From contig JANMAT010000094.1 of assembly GCA_031359995.1 (NCBI GenBank), positions 1 to 64,000 of the forward strand: a DNA stretch of 64,000 bases. The letters are read 5' to 3'. Position 1 is the stretch's first letter. Each line of letters opens with the position of its first letter. Source of the stretch: JANMAT01 sp031359995 (lineage in GTDB: Bacteria > Actinomycetota > Acidimicrobiia > Acidimicrobiales > Ilumatobacteraceae). This document shows positions 1 through 8,665 of this stretch, piece by piece. Below the pieces are notes generated by a model. It saw only the letters and a list, made by a program, of their open reading frames with translations. It made no database searches and was not told where the DNA came from. The position numbers were made by a program, and so were the translations under genes.

Positions 1-59
1 CGGTAACCGGGCGCAAACACCGCCACCCCGCTCGTGTGCCCCAAGTTACCCGCCCGGGC

Positions 60-82
60 GGCCCCGACCACCCGCCGGGGCC
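60..82 (-). terminator. GC-rich hairpin downstream of ribF
   Basis: A 7-bp perfect stem (GGCCCCG at 60-66, CGGGGCC at 76-82) with a 9-nt loop lies just past the ribF stop codon. No T-run follows, so intrinsic termination is uncertain; it could instead protect the 3' end. The first 59 bases of the window hold nothing else I can identify. Confidence 0.35.
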
Positions 83-88
83 CCCACG

Positions 89-1030
89 TCACTGCAGGGC
101 CTGGCGGGCCGACTCGATGTCGCGCTTGAGCTGGGCGACGAGGGCGTCGATGCCGTCGAACTTGCGCTCGCTGCGCAGGAACGCCACGAAGCGCACCTTG
201 GCTCGCTCGCCGTACAGGTCGTCGGCGAAGTCGAGGAGGTGCGCTTCGAGCAGGCTGTGGTCGGCGTGCTCGTAGAACGTGGGGCGACGACCGAGGTTGA
301 TGGCGGTGGCGTGCACCGAACCGTCGGCCCGCTCGTACCACCCGGCGTACACGCCGTCGGCCGGTACGCACATCTGGTTCGGGATCTCGACGTTGGCCGT
401 GGGGAAGCCGAGCAGTCGACCGCGCTGATCACCGGTGACGACGCTGCCGCGCACCTCGAACGGGCGGCCGAGGAGCGCGGACGCCACCTCGACCTCGCCG
501 CCGGCGAGGGCCCGGCGCACCGCCGTGGACGAGATCGGCTCCTCGACCCCGTCCTGGCGCGGGAGCAGCTCCACCGGTACGACGTCGAAGTCGTGCTGGG
601 CACCCATGCCCCGCAGCAGCGCCACGTTGCCGGCGCGGTGGTGACCGAAGTGGAAGTCCTCGCCGACCACGACGCGCTTGGCCCGCAAACCCCGCACGAG
701 CACCCCGCGCACGAAGTCCTCGGCCGGCTCCTGCGAACGGCGCTCGTCGAAGGTCACCAGCACGGTGGCGTCCACGCCGGTGGCGGCCAGCAGCTCGAGC
801 TTCTGCTCGAGATCGGTGATGAGACGCGGCGCCGACTCGGGCCGAACCACGGTCGCCGGGTGGCGGTCGAAGGTGACGACGGCCGTGCGGCAGCCGAGCT
901 CGGTGGCCAGCGAACGCACCTGCCCGATCACGGCCTGATGGCCACGATGGACACCGTCGTACGCGCCGATGGTCACGACGGTGCGGTCACCGTCGACGGC
1001 GGGCAGTTCCTCGGCTCTGATCACCTGCAC
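89..1030 (-). CDS. ribF: Bifunctional riboflavin kinase / FAD synthetase
   Basis: Converts riboflavin to FMN and then FAD in the cytoplasm. The 313-residue product has the usual family length and order: an N-terminal nucleotidyltransferase domain with GAYDGVHRGH at residues 22-31 (the HxGH-type ATP site), then a C-terminal flavokinase domain from about residue 187 with the GFPTAN motif near 205. The start is GTG at 1030, 8 nt after a TACGGT -10 hexamer, so the mRNA may be leaderless; an in-frame GTG two codons on is an alternative. ribF often sits beside truB/rbfA in bacteria; here a DUF4328 gene on the opposite strand separates them. Function is secure from the motifs. Confidence 0.96.
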   Translation of the reverse strand: MQVIRAEELPAVDGDRTVVTIGAYDGVHRGHQAVIGQVRSLATELGCRTAVVTFDRHPATVVRPESAPRLITDLEQKLELLAATGVDATVLVTFDERRSQEPAEDFVRGVLVRGLRAKRVVVGEDFHFGHHRAGNVALLRGMGAQHDFDVVPVELLPRQDGVEEPISSTAVRRALAGGEVEVASALLGRPFEVRGSVVTGDQRGRLLGFPTANVEIPNQMCVPADGVYAGWYERADGSVHATAINLGRRPTFYEHADHSLLEAHLLDFADDLYGERAKVRFVAFLRSERKFDGIDALVAQLKRDIESARQALQ

Positions 1031-1038
1031 GCTTCCGA

Positions 1039-1044
1039 ACCGTA
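1039..1044 (-). promoter_or_regulatory. -10 element of ribF
   Basis: TACGGT on the minus strand, 8 nt before the ribF GTG. The spacing predicts transcription starting at or near the start codon. No convincing -35 is seen. Confidence 0.5.
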
Positions 1045-1100
1045 GTGCCGACGACGGTCGCCCGTCCGATCCGCGCTGCCGGATCGGTGCGCGACGGCTC

Positions 1101-1106
1101 TACCAT
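1101..1106 (+). promoter_or_regulatory. -10 element of the DUF4328 gene
   Basis: TACCAT lies 5 nt before GTG 1112 and 8 nt before ATG 1115. The spacing suggests a leaderless mRNA and makes the ATG a good alternative start. Confidence 0.5.
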
Positions 1107-1111
1107 CGGCC

Positions 1112-2008
1112 GTGATGGGCGCTGCTGATCCGACCGCCGAGCCGGCCGACCCCGCCGACACGGCGGGCGCGGCCGATGGCACCGTGCCGGTGAGGTCCGA
1201 CGGTGGTGGCCCCACCCCGCACCGCCGACGCCCGAGCGAGGGGGCCATCTGGGCCCCGGGTACCGCCCCGGGCGCGTGGGTCGCCACACCGAAGCGGCCC
1301 CGGCTCGACGCCCACCCGCGGCCCGGCTTCGAGCCCGTCGGCATCGGGCAGGTGCGGTCGATCGTGCACCTCGAGGGCCTCACCAACGTCCTGCTGTTCA
1401 CCTATGGCGCCACCTTCGCCGTACTGACCGCCTTCGCCGCCGCGCTGGCCCGCCGGCGCAACGCCGTCACCGTGAAGGTCAACGGCGACGACCGCCAGCA
1501 GGCCCTGGACGCGTCGAGCGGCCTCGTGCACGCCACCGTCGTCGGGCTCGCGCTCATCAGCGTCGGGCTCGTGATCGTGAGTGCGGCGTGGTGCTGGGTG
1601 GCGGCCAAGAACCAGCAGGAGCTGGCCGGTGAGCCGACCCGGCCGTCGCCGGCCCTGGCCGCCATCGGGTGGTTCCTGCCCATCGCCAACCTGCTCGTGC
1701 CGTTCCGCACGGTCAACGCGCTGGCTGAAGGCCCCGACGGCACCGACGCCGTGCCCGGCTCCGTGCCGAGCTGGTGGCTGGCATGGCTCGCCGCCGCCGG
1801 GTTCGCCGGTGCCGGGGCGTGGCAGATGAACGCCACCTCGGGCGACGCCGGTCGGCCCAACCTGAACGTGCCCGCCTCCGCGTTGATCTTCGCCGCGCTG
1901 GGGGCCGCGTCGTTCCTGTACTGCTTCTCCCAGGCCCGCGACGTGTTCCGTCACATCGCCCGGCGCCAGCACGACCACGCCTATGGCGTGGTCGACCCGG
2001 CGGCCTGA
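1112..2008 (+). CDS. DUF4328 multi-pass membrane protein
   Basis: A 298-residue membrane protein of unknown function. After a proline-rich, presumably cytoplasmic N-terminus of about 80 residues come roughly five hydrophobic segments (near 90-112, 133-157, 178-198, 213-232 and 250-272). The GWFLPIANLLVPF stretch after the second segment is the hallmark of the DUF4328 family. The start is GTG 1112 or ATG 1115; both fit a TACCAT -10 just upstream. The gene ends one base before the convergent truB stop. Nothing in the sequence suggests a substrate or partner. Confidence 0.8.
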   Translation: MMGAADPTAEPADPADTAGAADGTVPVRSDGGGPTPHRRRPSEGAIWAPGTAPGAWVATPKRPRLDAHPRPGFEPVGIGQVRSIVHLEGLTNVLLFTYGATFAVLTAFAAALARRRNAVTVKVNGDDRQQALDASSGLVHATVVGLALISVGLVIVSAAWCWVAAKNQQELAGEPTRPSPALAAIGWFLPIANLLVPFRTVNALAEGPDGTDAVPGSVPSWWLAWLAAAGFAGAGAWQMNATSGDAGRPNLNVPASALIFAALGAASFLYCFSQARDVFRHIARRQHDHAYGVVDPAA

Positions 2009-2009
2009 C

Positions 2010-2909
2010 TCAGCTGCCCTGCAGCACCACGGCGGGCTTGGCCCCGTCACGGTGGGCCTCGTACACGGCCAGCAGCGCACCGTCGCCGTCGACCACCGCC
2101 CACGGCCCGGCGCCGGGGAACGCCGGCAGCAACCGGCCGTGGCGCACGTGGTCGGCGCCGACCTCGTCGACCACGGCCCGCCCGTAGTCGCGCAGCGCCT
2201 CGGCCGGGGCCAGCAGCGCGGCGGTGTCGACCGGTGCGGCGTCGGCCTCGCCGAACGAGCCGATGACCGTGCGGCGCAGGTTGCGCAGGTGGGCACCCCC
2301 GCCCAACAGGTGGCCCAGGTCAGCAGCCAGCGTGCGCACGTACGTGCCCGACGAGCACTGCACGGTGATGGTGAACACACCCGGCTCGGGCCCGGCGTCG
2401 ACATCGAACCGGTAGATGGTGACGGGGCGGGGCGCCCGCTCCACCTCCACGCCCTCGCGGGCCAGTTCGTGCAGGCGCCGACCGCCGACCTTCAACGCCG
2501 ACACCATGGGCGGCACCTGCAGGATCTCGCCCACCAGGTGGGCGGCCACCGCGCCGCGGGCGTCCTCGAGGGTCACGCCGGCCATGTCGTGGGTCGCGGT
2601 GACCTCGCCACTGGCGTCGAGGGTGTTCGTCTCGGTCCCGAGCACGACCTCGCCGGTGTAGGTCTTGGGCAGGTCGGTCAGGAAGCGCAGGACGCGCGTG
2701 ACCGTGCCGACGCCGACCAGCAGCACGCCGGTGGCATCGGGATCGAGCGTGCCCGAGTGGCCGACGCGGCGCTCGCCCAGGCGCCGGCGCACCTGGTCGA
2801 CGACGTCGTGGCTCGTGAGGCCGGCGGGCTTGTCGATGACGAGAAGGCCGTGCTGGAACGAAGGCTTACGACGGGCGATAGCGACCGTCCTCCACCTCGT
2901 CGTGCTCAC
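2010..2909 (-). CDS. truB: tRNA pseudouridine(55) synthase
   Basis: Isomerises U55 to pseudouridine in the T-loop of tRNAs. The 299-residue protein carries the TruB catalytic motif HSGTLDPDATG at 51-61 with nucleophile Asp56, preceded by the conserved IDKPAGLTSHDVV at 25-37. The start is GTG 2909, inside rbfA and overlapping it by 44 nt; no other usable in-frame start lies before the conserved core, so coupling to rbfA translation is likely. The rbfA-truB order is the classic one, here with DUF503 in front. Confidence 0.95.
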   Translation of the reverse strand: MSTTRWRTVAIARRKPSFQHGLLVIDKPAGLTSHDVVDQVRRRLGERRVGHSGTLDPDATGVLLVGVGTVTRVLRFLTDLPKTYTGEVVLGTETNTLDASGEVTATHDMAGVTLEDARGAVAAHLVGEILQVPPMVSALKVGGRRLHELAREGVEVERAPRPVTIYRFDVDAGPEPGVFTITVQCSSGTYVRTLAADLGHLLGGGAHLRNLRRTVIGSFGEADAAPVDTAALLAPAEALRDYGRAVVDEVGADHVRHGRLLPAFPGAGPWAVVDGDGALLAVYEAHRDGAKPAVVLQGS

Positions 2910-3288
2910 CGGGCGGGGGCAGCGAGCGCAGCAGCTCCTCGATGCGAGCCGCGTGGCGCATCACGGCGTCGGGTCGGAACTCCAGGATCGGCGTCTTGCG
3001 GGCGTACATCTGGCTGCCCACCGCCTTCTGCAGGCGCACGCGCAACGAGGCGAAGGCCTCCATCACCTCGGCGTCGGCCGTCTCACCGGCCAGCGCGTCG
3101 AAGGTGACGATGGCCCGGTTCAAGTCGTTGTCCACGTCGACCGAGGTGATGCTCACGTGCTCGAGGCGGTCGTCGCCGATGCGCTCGAGCTCCTCGCCGA
3201 TGATCTCGCGCAGCAGCTCGTTCAGGCGCGCCGTGCGCGGCACCTGGTAGGGCGACGCCGGCCGCTTCGTCCGCTTCGGTCTCGACAT
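2866..3288 (-). CDS. rbfA: 30S ribosome-binding factor A
   Basis: Binds the immature 30S subunit and helps 16S rRNA 5'-end processing. The 140-residue product has the compact KH-like RbfA fold signature, from RTARLNELLREIIGEELERIGD near residues 18-40 through the central beta-strands (HVSITSVDVDNDLNRAIV) to a charged tail. A GAGGG Shine-Dalgarno lies 6-7 nt before ATG 3288. It follows the DUF503 gene by 10 nt and overlaps truB at its 3' end, consistent with one transcript. Confidence 0.93.
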   Translation of the reverse strand: MSRPKRTKRPASPYQVPRTARLNELLREIIGEELERIGDDRLEHVSITSVDVDNDLNRAIVTFDALAGETADAEVMEAFASLRVRLQKAVGSQMYARKTPILEFRPDAVMRHAARIEELLRSLPPPGEHDEVEDGRYRPS

Positions 3289-3298
3289 CGTCAGTCCC

Positions 3299-3589
3299 TC
3301 ACCCTCGTTCCAACCACGTGCGCTCCACCTCGACGACCTCGATCTCGGGGTGGGACCACACGAACCGCTCCACCTTGTCGATCACCTCGGTCACGTGCCC
3401 GACCTCGGCACCCACCGCGGCGAACCCGAGCGCAGCACGCTGCCACGTCTCCTGGTGCGCCACCTCTGCGGCGGCGACACCGTAGCGATGCCGAGCCGAC
3501 TCCACGATGGATTTCACCACCTGCCGCTTCGCCTTGAGCGAACCTGCCGCGGGCAGGTGGATCTCGACGCGGAGCGCCAGCACCTCCAT
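3299..3589 (-). CDS. DUF503 (YlxP-like) protein
   Basis: A 96-residue protein of the DUF503 family, commonly found immediately before rbfA in Gram-positive bacteria; molecular role unknown. The family pattern is visible as MEVLALRVEIHLP, then SLKAKRQVVKSI, then the EVxHQ-W-A-LGFAAVG region. ATG 3589 is chosen because the conserved N-terminus begins exactly there and TAGGGT lies 7 nt upstream. It probably heads the DUF503-rbfA-truB operon. Confidence 0.88.
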   Translation of the reverse strand: MEVLALRVEIHLPAAGSLKAKRQVVKSIVESARHRYGVAAAEVAHQETWQRAALGFAAVGAEVGHVTEVIDKVERFVWSHPEIEVVEVERTWLERG

Positions 3590-3596
3590 CGCCGCG

Positions 3597-3602
3597 ACCC
3601 TA
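3597..3602 (-). promoter_or_regulatory. -10 element of the DUF503-rbfA-truB operon
   Basis: TAGGGT on the minus strand, 7 nt before ATG 3589; predicts a leaderless operon mRNA. Confidence 0.55.
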
Positions 3603-3631
3603 CCGGCCCCGGGGGCCGGGCGGCCGACCGG

Positions 3632-3637
3632 TAAGGT
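3632..3637 (+). promoter_or_regulatory. -10 element of the DUF2752 gene
   Basis: TAAGGT, 7 nt before GTG 3645. It is back to back with the DUF503 -10 some 30 bp away, making a compact divergent promoter. Confidence 0.55.
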
Positions 3638-3644
3638 GGGCGGC

Positions 3645-4109
3645 GTGCTGGACCACCCTTCCACCGACGGGCCGGCGGCGTCGCCGCCGCCCGCCGAACG
3701 GTTCGCGGTGGCGCCAGCACGGCGGCCCAACCCCTGGTGGTGGGCCGGGGCGGTCGGCGTCGGCTGCGCCTATCTGCTGGTGAACGACCCGGCCACGGGC
3801 CCCACGTTCCTGCCCTGCCCGTTTCGCGCCATGACCGGGCTCGACTGCCCCATGTGCGGCGCCACCCGGGCCACCGCGGCGCTGCTGCGGGGCCATGTGG
3901 CCACCGCGCTCGGCTACAACGTGCTGTGGGTCGCGCTGATCCCGCTGGTGGTGTGGGCGTGGGTCACCGAGGTCCGGGGCGGGTGGGCCGCCACGCGTCA
4001 CCCGTTCCGACGCCGCTGGTTCGGCATCGGCCTCGTGGCCGCGGCCGTGGTGTTCGCGGTGGTCCGCAACCTGCCGTGGGCGCCGTGGTCGGCACTCGGC
4101 ACGACCTGA
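3645..4109 (+). CDS. DUF2752 membrane protein
   Basis: A 154-residue protein with a short proline-rich N-terminus and about three hydrophobic segments (near 27-40, 78-95 and 120-138). The family mark is the cysteine-containing loop CPFRAMTGLDCPMCGATRA near residues 49-67. Function is unknown. GTG 3645 is chosen because TAAGGT lies 7 nt upstream and longer in-frame starts would run into the divergent operon. Its last 112 nt overlap the 3' end of the convergent phosphoribosyltransferase gene. Confidence 0.82.
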   Translation: MLDHPSTDGPAASPPPAERFAVAPARRPNPWWWAGAVGVGCAYLLVNDPATGPTFLPCPFRAMTGLDCPMCGATRATAALLRGHVATALGYNVLWVALIPLVVWAWVTEVRGGWAATRHPFRRRWFGIGLVAAAVVFAVVRNLPWAPWSALGTT

Positions 4110-5113
4110 CCGGGTCCGCCGGGGACGGCGCCGAGCTCCCACGGGAACGCCACCCACATCGCCTCGTTGTCCACGCCGCTGGCGTACAGGAAACCGTGCT
4201 CGGCATGGAGCAGGGCGGGTCGGTGTCGCCGCAGCCGGGCGACGTCGGCGATCAGCGCGGCGTGGGCGATGCTGACCTCGGCACCCAGCGCCTGGCGGAC
4301 GTGGGCCGCCGCCGTGATCATCGTGTCACCCACCGACACGATGTCGTCCACCAGTACGACCCGCCGGAACAGCCCGTCGGGGAGCAGGAGCGACTCCAGC
4401 TCGACACGACCCGCCGGAGCGAAGGGTGCATCGTCGACGTACTTGTGGATCGTGGCGACGCCCATGCGGCGCACACCCAGGTGATGCGACAGGGTCACCG
4501 CCAAGGTGAGTCCGCCCCGGGCGATGCCCACGATGAGGTCGGGACGGAACGACCGCAGGTCGAGCGCGAGCTGGGCGGCCATCGTGTCGAACATCGGCCA
4601 GGTGACCGTGAGGGTCTGACGCTCCTCGCGCGATGTGGCCGACACCACACCTTCGAGGAGCTCGTCGCCCACCTCGCGTCGCTCCATCTCGGTGAGGGCG
4701 TCGGCCATGAGCTCGACCCAGAGCGGCCGCTTCTTCTGGCGGATGGTGACCGCGCTCTCCGGCTTGCGGCCGTGCTCCACTTCGGTCGAGGCGTTCCAGG
4801 CCCGGTAGCGCTCGACGATGCGCTCGTAGCGGGCCTCGGCCGGCAGCTCGCGCGTCCCCGGCGCCAGCCCGAACAGCAGCGCCATGGCGTCTCGGTCGGC
4901 GGCGTCGCGGCTCAGGTCGAGCCGGGCGATGCACTCTCGCATGGTCTGGAGGGCCGCCTCCTCGAGCGCGGTCCGGGTCGTCCCCGCGGCGCGGTGGATC
5001 ACGCACCGCAAGCTGAGGATGGCCGCCGCCTCGGCCCGGCCGTGCATGACCACGACGTCGTGGAGGTCAGCGGCGAGACGCTCCGTCAGTGGCCCCCACC
5101 CCGGCGAGTTCAT
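3998..5113 (-). CDS. Phosphoribosyltransferase-domain protein with an unknown N-terminal half
   Basis: A 371-residue protein. Residues from about 170 form a type I phosphoribosyltransferase domain: a TWPMFDTMAAQLA strand, DLIVGIARGGL (PPi loop region) near 190-200, and VVLVDDIVSVGDTM near 252-265, the acidic PRPP-binding signature. This resembles the Gpt/HGPRT group, but the base substrate cannot be read. Residues 1-165 are helical, rich in Arg and Glu, and match nothing I recognise. The last 37 or so codons run antisense through the convergent DUF2752 gene and look unstructured, so the conserved protein may really end near residue 325. ATG 5113 has TACCGT 9 nt upstream. Confidence 0.75.
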   Translation of the reverse strand: MNSPGWGPLTERLAADLHDVVVMHGRAEAAAILSLRCVIHRAAGTTRTALEEAALQTMRECIARLDLSRDAADRDAMALLFGLAPGTRELPAEARYERIVERYRAWNASTEVEHGRKPESAVTIRQKKRPLWVELMADALTEMERREVGDELLEGVVSATSREERQTLTVTWPMFDTMAAQLALDLRSFRPDLIVGIARGGLTLAVTLSHHLGVRRMGVATIHKYVDDAPFAPAGRVELESLLLPDGLFRRVVLVDDIVSVGDTMITAAAHVRQALGAEVSIAHAALIADVARLRRHRPALLHAEHGFLYASGVDNEAMWVAFPWELGAVPGGPGQVVPSADHGAHGRLRTTANTTAAATRPMPNQRRRNG

Positions 5114-5122
5114 CGACCGCCC

Positions 5123-5128
5123 ACGGTA
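5123..5128 (-). promoter_or_regulatory. -10 element of the phosphoribosyltransferase gene
   Basis: TACCGT on the minus strand, 9 nt before ATG 5113; the leader would be 0-3 nt. Confidence 0.45.
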
Positions 5129-5150
5129 CCGTCACGATGCAACGCTGATG

Positions 5151-5231
5151 AATTCCTGATCGCGCTTTGCTCGGCTCGCGTCACGAACGTACCGCGCGCG
5201 GGGTGCGCGACCGATGTGAATTTCTGATTGC
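5151..5231. repeat. Imperfect direct repeat in a divergent intergenic region
   Basis: AATTCCTGATCGC at 5151-5163 recurs as AATTTCTGATTGC at 5219-5231 (two mismatches in 13). Both are notably AT-rich for this DNA and lie between the divergent phosphoribosyltransferase and small membrane protein genes. A regulator binding site is possible but unproven. Confidence 0.4.
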
Positions 5232-5342
5232 CGTACCCCGTCCCCGACCTGACACTGGAGACAACGGGCAGTGCGGCCCGGAAGCACCGAAGCCCCACAC
5301 GACGGGCCCCACCCCGGAGCCGTCGAGCACCGAGGAGGCATC

Positions 5343-5519
5343 ATGGGACTGCTGGCCGCAACCATCGTCATCGTGGCTCTGAGCGTGACCGGTCGACTGA
5401 TCGGCCTCACCGTGCGAGCGCTCGCCGTGCTGATGCGGGTGCTCGCGACCCTCGTGATCGCCTACGTGGGGCTCACGTTCGTGCTGATCTACCTCGTCGG
5501 CTCCAGCGTCACCCGGTAG
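5343..5519 (+). CDS. Small membrane protein, 58 residues
   Basis: A short protein made almost entirely of two hydrophobic segments (about 3-18 and 27-52) separated by a GRLIGLTVRAL stretch. No family recognised. A GGAGG Shine-Dalgarno (in GAGGAGGCATC) sits 5 nt before ATG 5343, and all positions are GC3-rich, which together support a real gene. It converges on infB with a strong hairpin between them. Function unknown. Confidence 0.65.
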   Translation: MGLLAATIVIVALSVTGRLIGLTVRALAVLMRVLATLVIAYVGLTFVLIYLVGSSVTR

Positions 5520-5534
5520 CGGGTGCTGACGCGA

Positions 5535-5580
5535 CGCCGGGGCGACCGCCGACCACGAATGGCCGACGATCGCCCCGGCG
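5535..5580. terminator. Bidirectional hairpin between the small membrane gene and infB
   Basis: Perfect 11-bp inverted repeat (CGCCGGGGCGA at 5535-5545, TCGCCCCGGCG at 5570-5580) with a 24-nt loop, between two convergent stop codons. There is no T-tract, so it may work as a GC-type or Rho-assisted terminator for both strands. Confidence 0.55.
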
Positions 5581-5590
5581 ACACGTCAGA

Positions 5591-8500
5591 TCAGGTCCGG
5601 GCGATCTCGCGCTCTTCGAAGGTCTCGATGAGGTCACCAGGCTTCAGGTCCTGGAAGTCGCTCAGGCCGATGCCGCACTCGAAGCCCTCACGGACCTCAC
5701 GGGCATCGTCCTTGAACCGCTTGAGCGACTGGATGGCGCCCTTCCAGATGATGACGCCGTCGCGGAGGAAGCGCACCTTCGAACCACGGGTGATGGTGCC
5801 CGACCGGACGAGGCAACCGGCGATGGAGCCGATGCGGGGCACGCGGAACACTTCGCGCACCTCGGCTTCGCCGGTGACCACTTCCTCGACGTCGGGAGCC
5901 AGCATGCCCACCATGGCCCGCTCGATGTCCTCGAGCAGCTTGTAGATGATCTCGTAGGTACGGATCTCCACGCTCTCGGTGATGGCCATCTCGCGGGCCT
6001 TGCGATCGGGGCGCACGTTGAAGCCGATGATGGTGGCGTTGGTAGCCGCCGCCAACCCGATGTCGTTCTCGGTGATGCCACCGACGGCGCGGTGCACGAA
6101 GGCCAGCTTCACGTCGTCGCGCTCGAGGCGCCGCAGGCTCTCGGTGACGGCTTCGAGCGAGCCGTGCACGTCGGCCTTGAGCACGAGGTTGAGCGTGGCG
6201 ACCTCGCCCCGCTGGATCTGGTCGAAGACGTCCTCGAGCTTGACGCCCTTCTGCACGCGGGCGTCACCGCGCTGGTGACGCAGGCGGGCGGCGAACTCGC
6301 GCGCTTCGCCCACGGTCTTGGCCGTCTTCTCGTCGGGGGCGACGCGGAACTCGTCACCGGCGTTGGGCACGGCACCGAGGCCGAGCACCTGCACCGGCGT
6401 CGACGGACCCGCTTCCTTCACCTGCTCGCCCTTGTCGTTGATGATGGCCCGCACCCGGCCCCAGGCCGCACCGGCGACGATGGGGTCACCGATCTTCAGC
6501 GTGCCCTTGTCGACGAGGACCGTGGCCACCGGGCCACGACCGATGTCGAGGTTGGCCTCGAGCACGACGCCCTTGGCCCGACCCTGCGGGTTGGCCGTGA
6601 GCTCCTCGAGTTCGGCCACCACGAGGAGCTGCTCGAGCAGATCGTCGATGCCCAGGTTCTGCTGGGCCGACATCTCGACCGTGATGGTGTCGCCACCCCA
6701 GGACTCGGGCACGAGACCCTGCTCGGAGAGCTGCGCCAGCGTGTGCTGCACGTCGGCGTTCTCCTTGTCGATCTTGTTGATCGCCACGATGATCGGCACT
6801 TCGGCCGCCTTGGCGTGGTTGATCGCCTCGACCGTCTGGGGCAGGACCCCGTCGTCGGCCGCCACCATCAGCACCACGATGTCGGTCACCTGCGCGCCAC
6901 GGGCGCGCATCTTGGTGAACGCGGCGTGGCCGGGCGTGTCGATGAAGGTGATGAGACGACCTTCCTTCACCGCCTGGTACGCACCGATGTGCTGCGTGAT
7001 GCCGCCGGCCTCGCCGGCGACCACGTTGGCGTTGCGGATCTTGTCGAGCAGCGTGGTCTTGCCGTGGTCGACGTGACCCATGACGGTGATGATCGGCGGA
7101 CGGAGCTCCTGCTTGGTCTCGTCGTCGTCGTCGGTGTCGTCGAAGAGGGCCTGGAGGGCCATCTCCTGCTGCATGCCCGGCTCGACGAGGAGCACGTCGG
7201 CGCCCAGTTCGAGCGCGAACAGCTCCATCTGCTCATCGGACAGCGCCTGCGTGGCGGTGACCATCTCGCCGTGCGTCATGAGGTAGCGCACCACGTCAGC
7301 CGCGGTGCGGTTGACCTTGGGGGCGTACTCCTGGGCCGACGAACCCCGCTCGACCACGATGGTGCCTTCCGGCACCGGGCGGTCGCTCGTGGTGTAGGTG
7401 GTCATGCCCAGCGGCGTCAGTTCTTCCTGCGAACGACGACGACGACCGGACTTCTTGCGGGGCTGACGCCGGGCCGAGTTCGGCCGCGGGCCACCGCCAC
7501 CGGGGCGGCCGGCACCGGGGCCACCAGGGCCACCGCCGGGACCGCCGGGACGCGCCCCACCGGGGCCGCCACCGGGACCGCCGGGACGGGCACCGAAGCC
7601 ACCCGGACCGCCGGGACGACCACCAGGGCCGCCGCCGGGACCGCCGGGACGGGCACCGAAGCCACCCGGACCGCCGGGACGACCACCGGGACCGCTGGGA
7701 CGGGTGCTCGGACCGCCGGCACGGCCACCGGGACCACTGGGGCCACCGGTGCGACCGGCAGGCGCGCCCGGACCGCGGCCTGGAGGCGGCGGGATGGGAC
7801 GACCCGTGGCCGACAACGGACGACCAGGAGGCGGCGGCACGGCGCGGCCACCGGCCGGCGGGCGGTTCGGCGGCATGCCCGCCGGCGGACGACCCGGCGG
7901 CATGCCGCGCGGCGGCATGGGGGCACGGGGCGGAGCCGAGCGGACGGTGGCGTCGGCCGCCGGCGCCACCGGGGTGGGCTCGGGGCGCGACGAGATGACG
8001 CGGTGCTCGGGCTCGGCGGCGCGCACCGGCTCGGGAGCCGGAACGCGAGTCGCCGGCGGCGGCGGGGCCGGCGCGGATGGCGCTTCGGCCGCGGCCGGAG
8101 CCATCACCGGACGGGGCTCGACCGGTGCCGGGGTCGGCGCGGGAGCCGGCGCACGCGTCGCCGGGGCGACGACCACGGGTTCCGGACGGGGGGCGACCGG
8201 TGCGGGCGCGGGCGCCGGAGCCGGAGCGGGCTCGGCGACGACGACCGGTTCGGGCCGGGGGGCGACCGGAGTGGGCGCGGGCGCGGGCGGCGCGTCGGCG
8301 ACGACCGGCTCCGGGCGCGGTGCGGGTGCCGGTGCCGGCTCGGCGACGACGGGAGCCGCCACGGGGGCGGGCTCGGGCGCGGCCGTGACCACCGGGGCAT
8401 CAGCCTCGGTGTCGGAGGGCTTGGCGCCCTTCTTGACGACCGCCTTCTTGACCGGCTTGACCGGCTCTTCGGGCTGAACGTCTCGCGTCAGCCCTTCCCG

Positions 8501-8656
8501 TTCGGCCTTGCGGCGGGCGCGATCGGCCTGGGCCTCTTCGATGCTGGACGACTGGGTCTTCACCCCGATGCCGAGCTGGAAGCACAGATCGAGCGCTTCC
8601 TTGTTGGTGAGGCCGAGCTCCTTGGCGAGCTCATGGACCCGGATCTTTCCTGCCAC
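5591..8656 (-). CDS. infB: Translation initiation factor IF-2
   Basis: GTPase that places initiator tRNA on the 30S subunit. The 1021-residue protein opens with the IF2_N module ([19 protein letters not shown] near 3-21). A very long disordered region follows, first Pro/Ala/Val/Glu-rich and then Gly/Pro/Arg-rich, to about residue 410. The G domain starts near 515, with G1 GHVDHGKT near 523-530 and DTPGHAAFT and NKIDK downstream, followed by the beta-barrel and C-terminal tRNA-binding domains. The Gly-rich linker contains a 63-bp tandem DNA repeat. ylxR ends 9 nt upstream, so infB is the distal gene of rimP-nusA-ylxR-infB. Confidence 0.98.
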   Translation of the reverse strand: MAGKIRVHELAKELGLTNKEALDLCFQLGIGVKTQSSSIEEAQADRARRKAEREGLTRDVQPEEPVKPVKKAVVKKGAKPSDTEADAPVVTAAPEPAPVAAPVVAEPAPAPAPRPEPVVADAPPAPAPTPVAPRPEPVVVAEPAPAPAPAPAPVAPRPEPVVVAPATRAPAPAPTPAPVEPRPVMAPAAAEAPSAPAPPPPATRVPAPEPVRAAEPEHRVISSRPEPTPVAPAADATVRSAPPRAPMPPRGMPPGRPPAGMPPNRPPAGGRAVPPPPGRPLSATGRPIPPPPGRGPGAPAGRTGGPSGPGGRAGGPSTRPSGPGGRPGGPGGFGARPGGPGGGPGGRPGGPGGFGARPGGPGGGPGGARPGGPGGGPGGPGAGRPGGGGPRPNSARRQPRKKSGRRRRSQEELTPLGMTTYTTSDRPVPEGTIVVERGSSAQEYAPKVNRTAADVVRYLMTHGEMVTATQALSDEQMELFALELGADVLLVEPGMQQEMALQALFDDTDDDDETKQELRPPIITVMGHVDHGKTTLLDKIRNANVVAGEAGGITQHIGAYQAVKEGRLITFIDTPGHAAFTKMRARGAQVTDIVVLMVAADDGVLPQTVEAINHAKAAEVPIIVAINKIDKENADVQHTLAQLSEQGLVPESWGGDTITVEMSAQQNLGIDDLLEQLLVVAELEELTANPQGRAKGVVLEANLDIGRGPVATVLVDKGTLKIGDPIVAGAAWGRVRAIINDKGEQVKEAGPSTPVQVLGLGAVPNAGDEFRVAPDEKTAKTVGEAREFAARLRHQRGDARVQKGVKLEDVFDQIQRGEVATLNLVLKADVHGSLEAVTESLRRLERDDVKLAFVHRAVGGITENDIGLAAATNATIIGFNVRPDRKAREMAITESVEIRTYEIIYKLLEDIERAMVGMLAPDVEEVVTGEAEVREVFRVPRIGSIAGCLVRSGTITRGSKVRFLRDGVIIWKGAIQSLKRFKDDAREVREGFECGIGLSDFQDLKPGDLIETFEEREIART
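7574..7699 (-). repeat. 63-bp tandem repeat inside infB
   Basis: Two adjacent 63-bp copies (7574-7636, 7637-7699) are almost identical over their first 51 bases and differ at the ends. They encode a 21-residue Gly/Pro/Arg unit ([17 protein letters not shown]) of the IF-2 linker. The repeat is in frame, so copy-number change would alter only linker length. Confidence 0.8.
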
Positions 8657-8665
8657 GTGCGCGTT

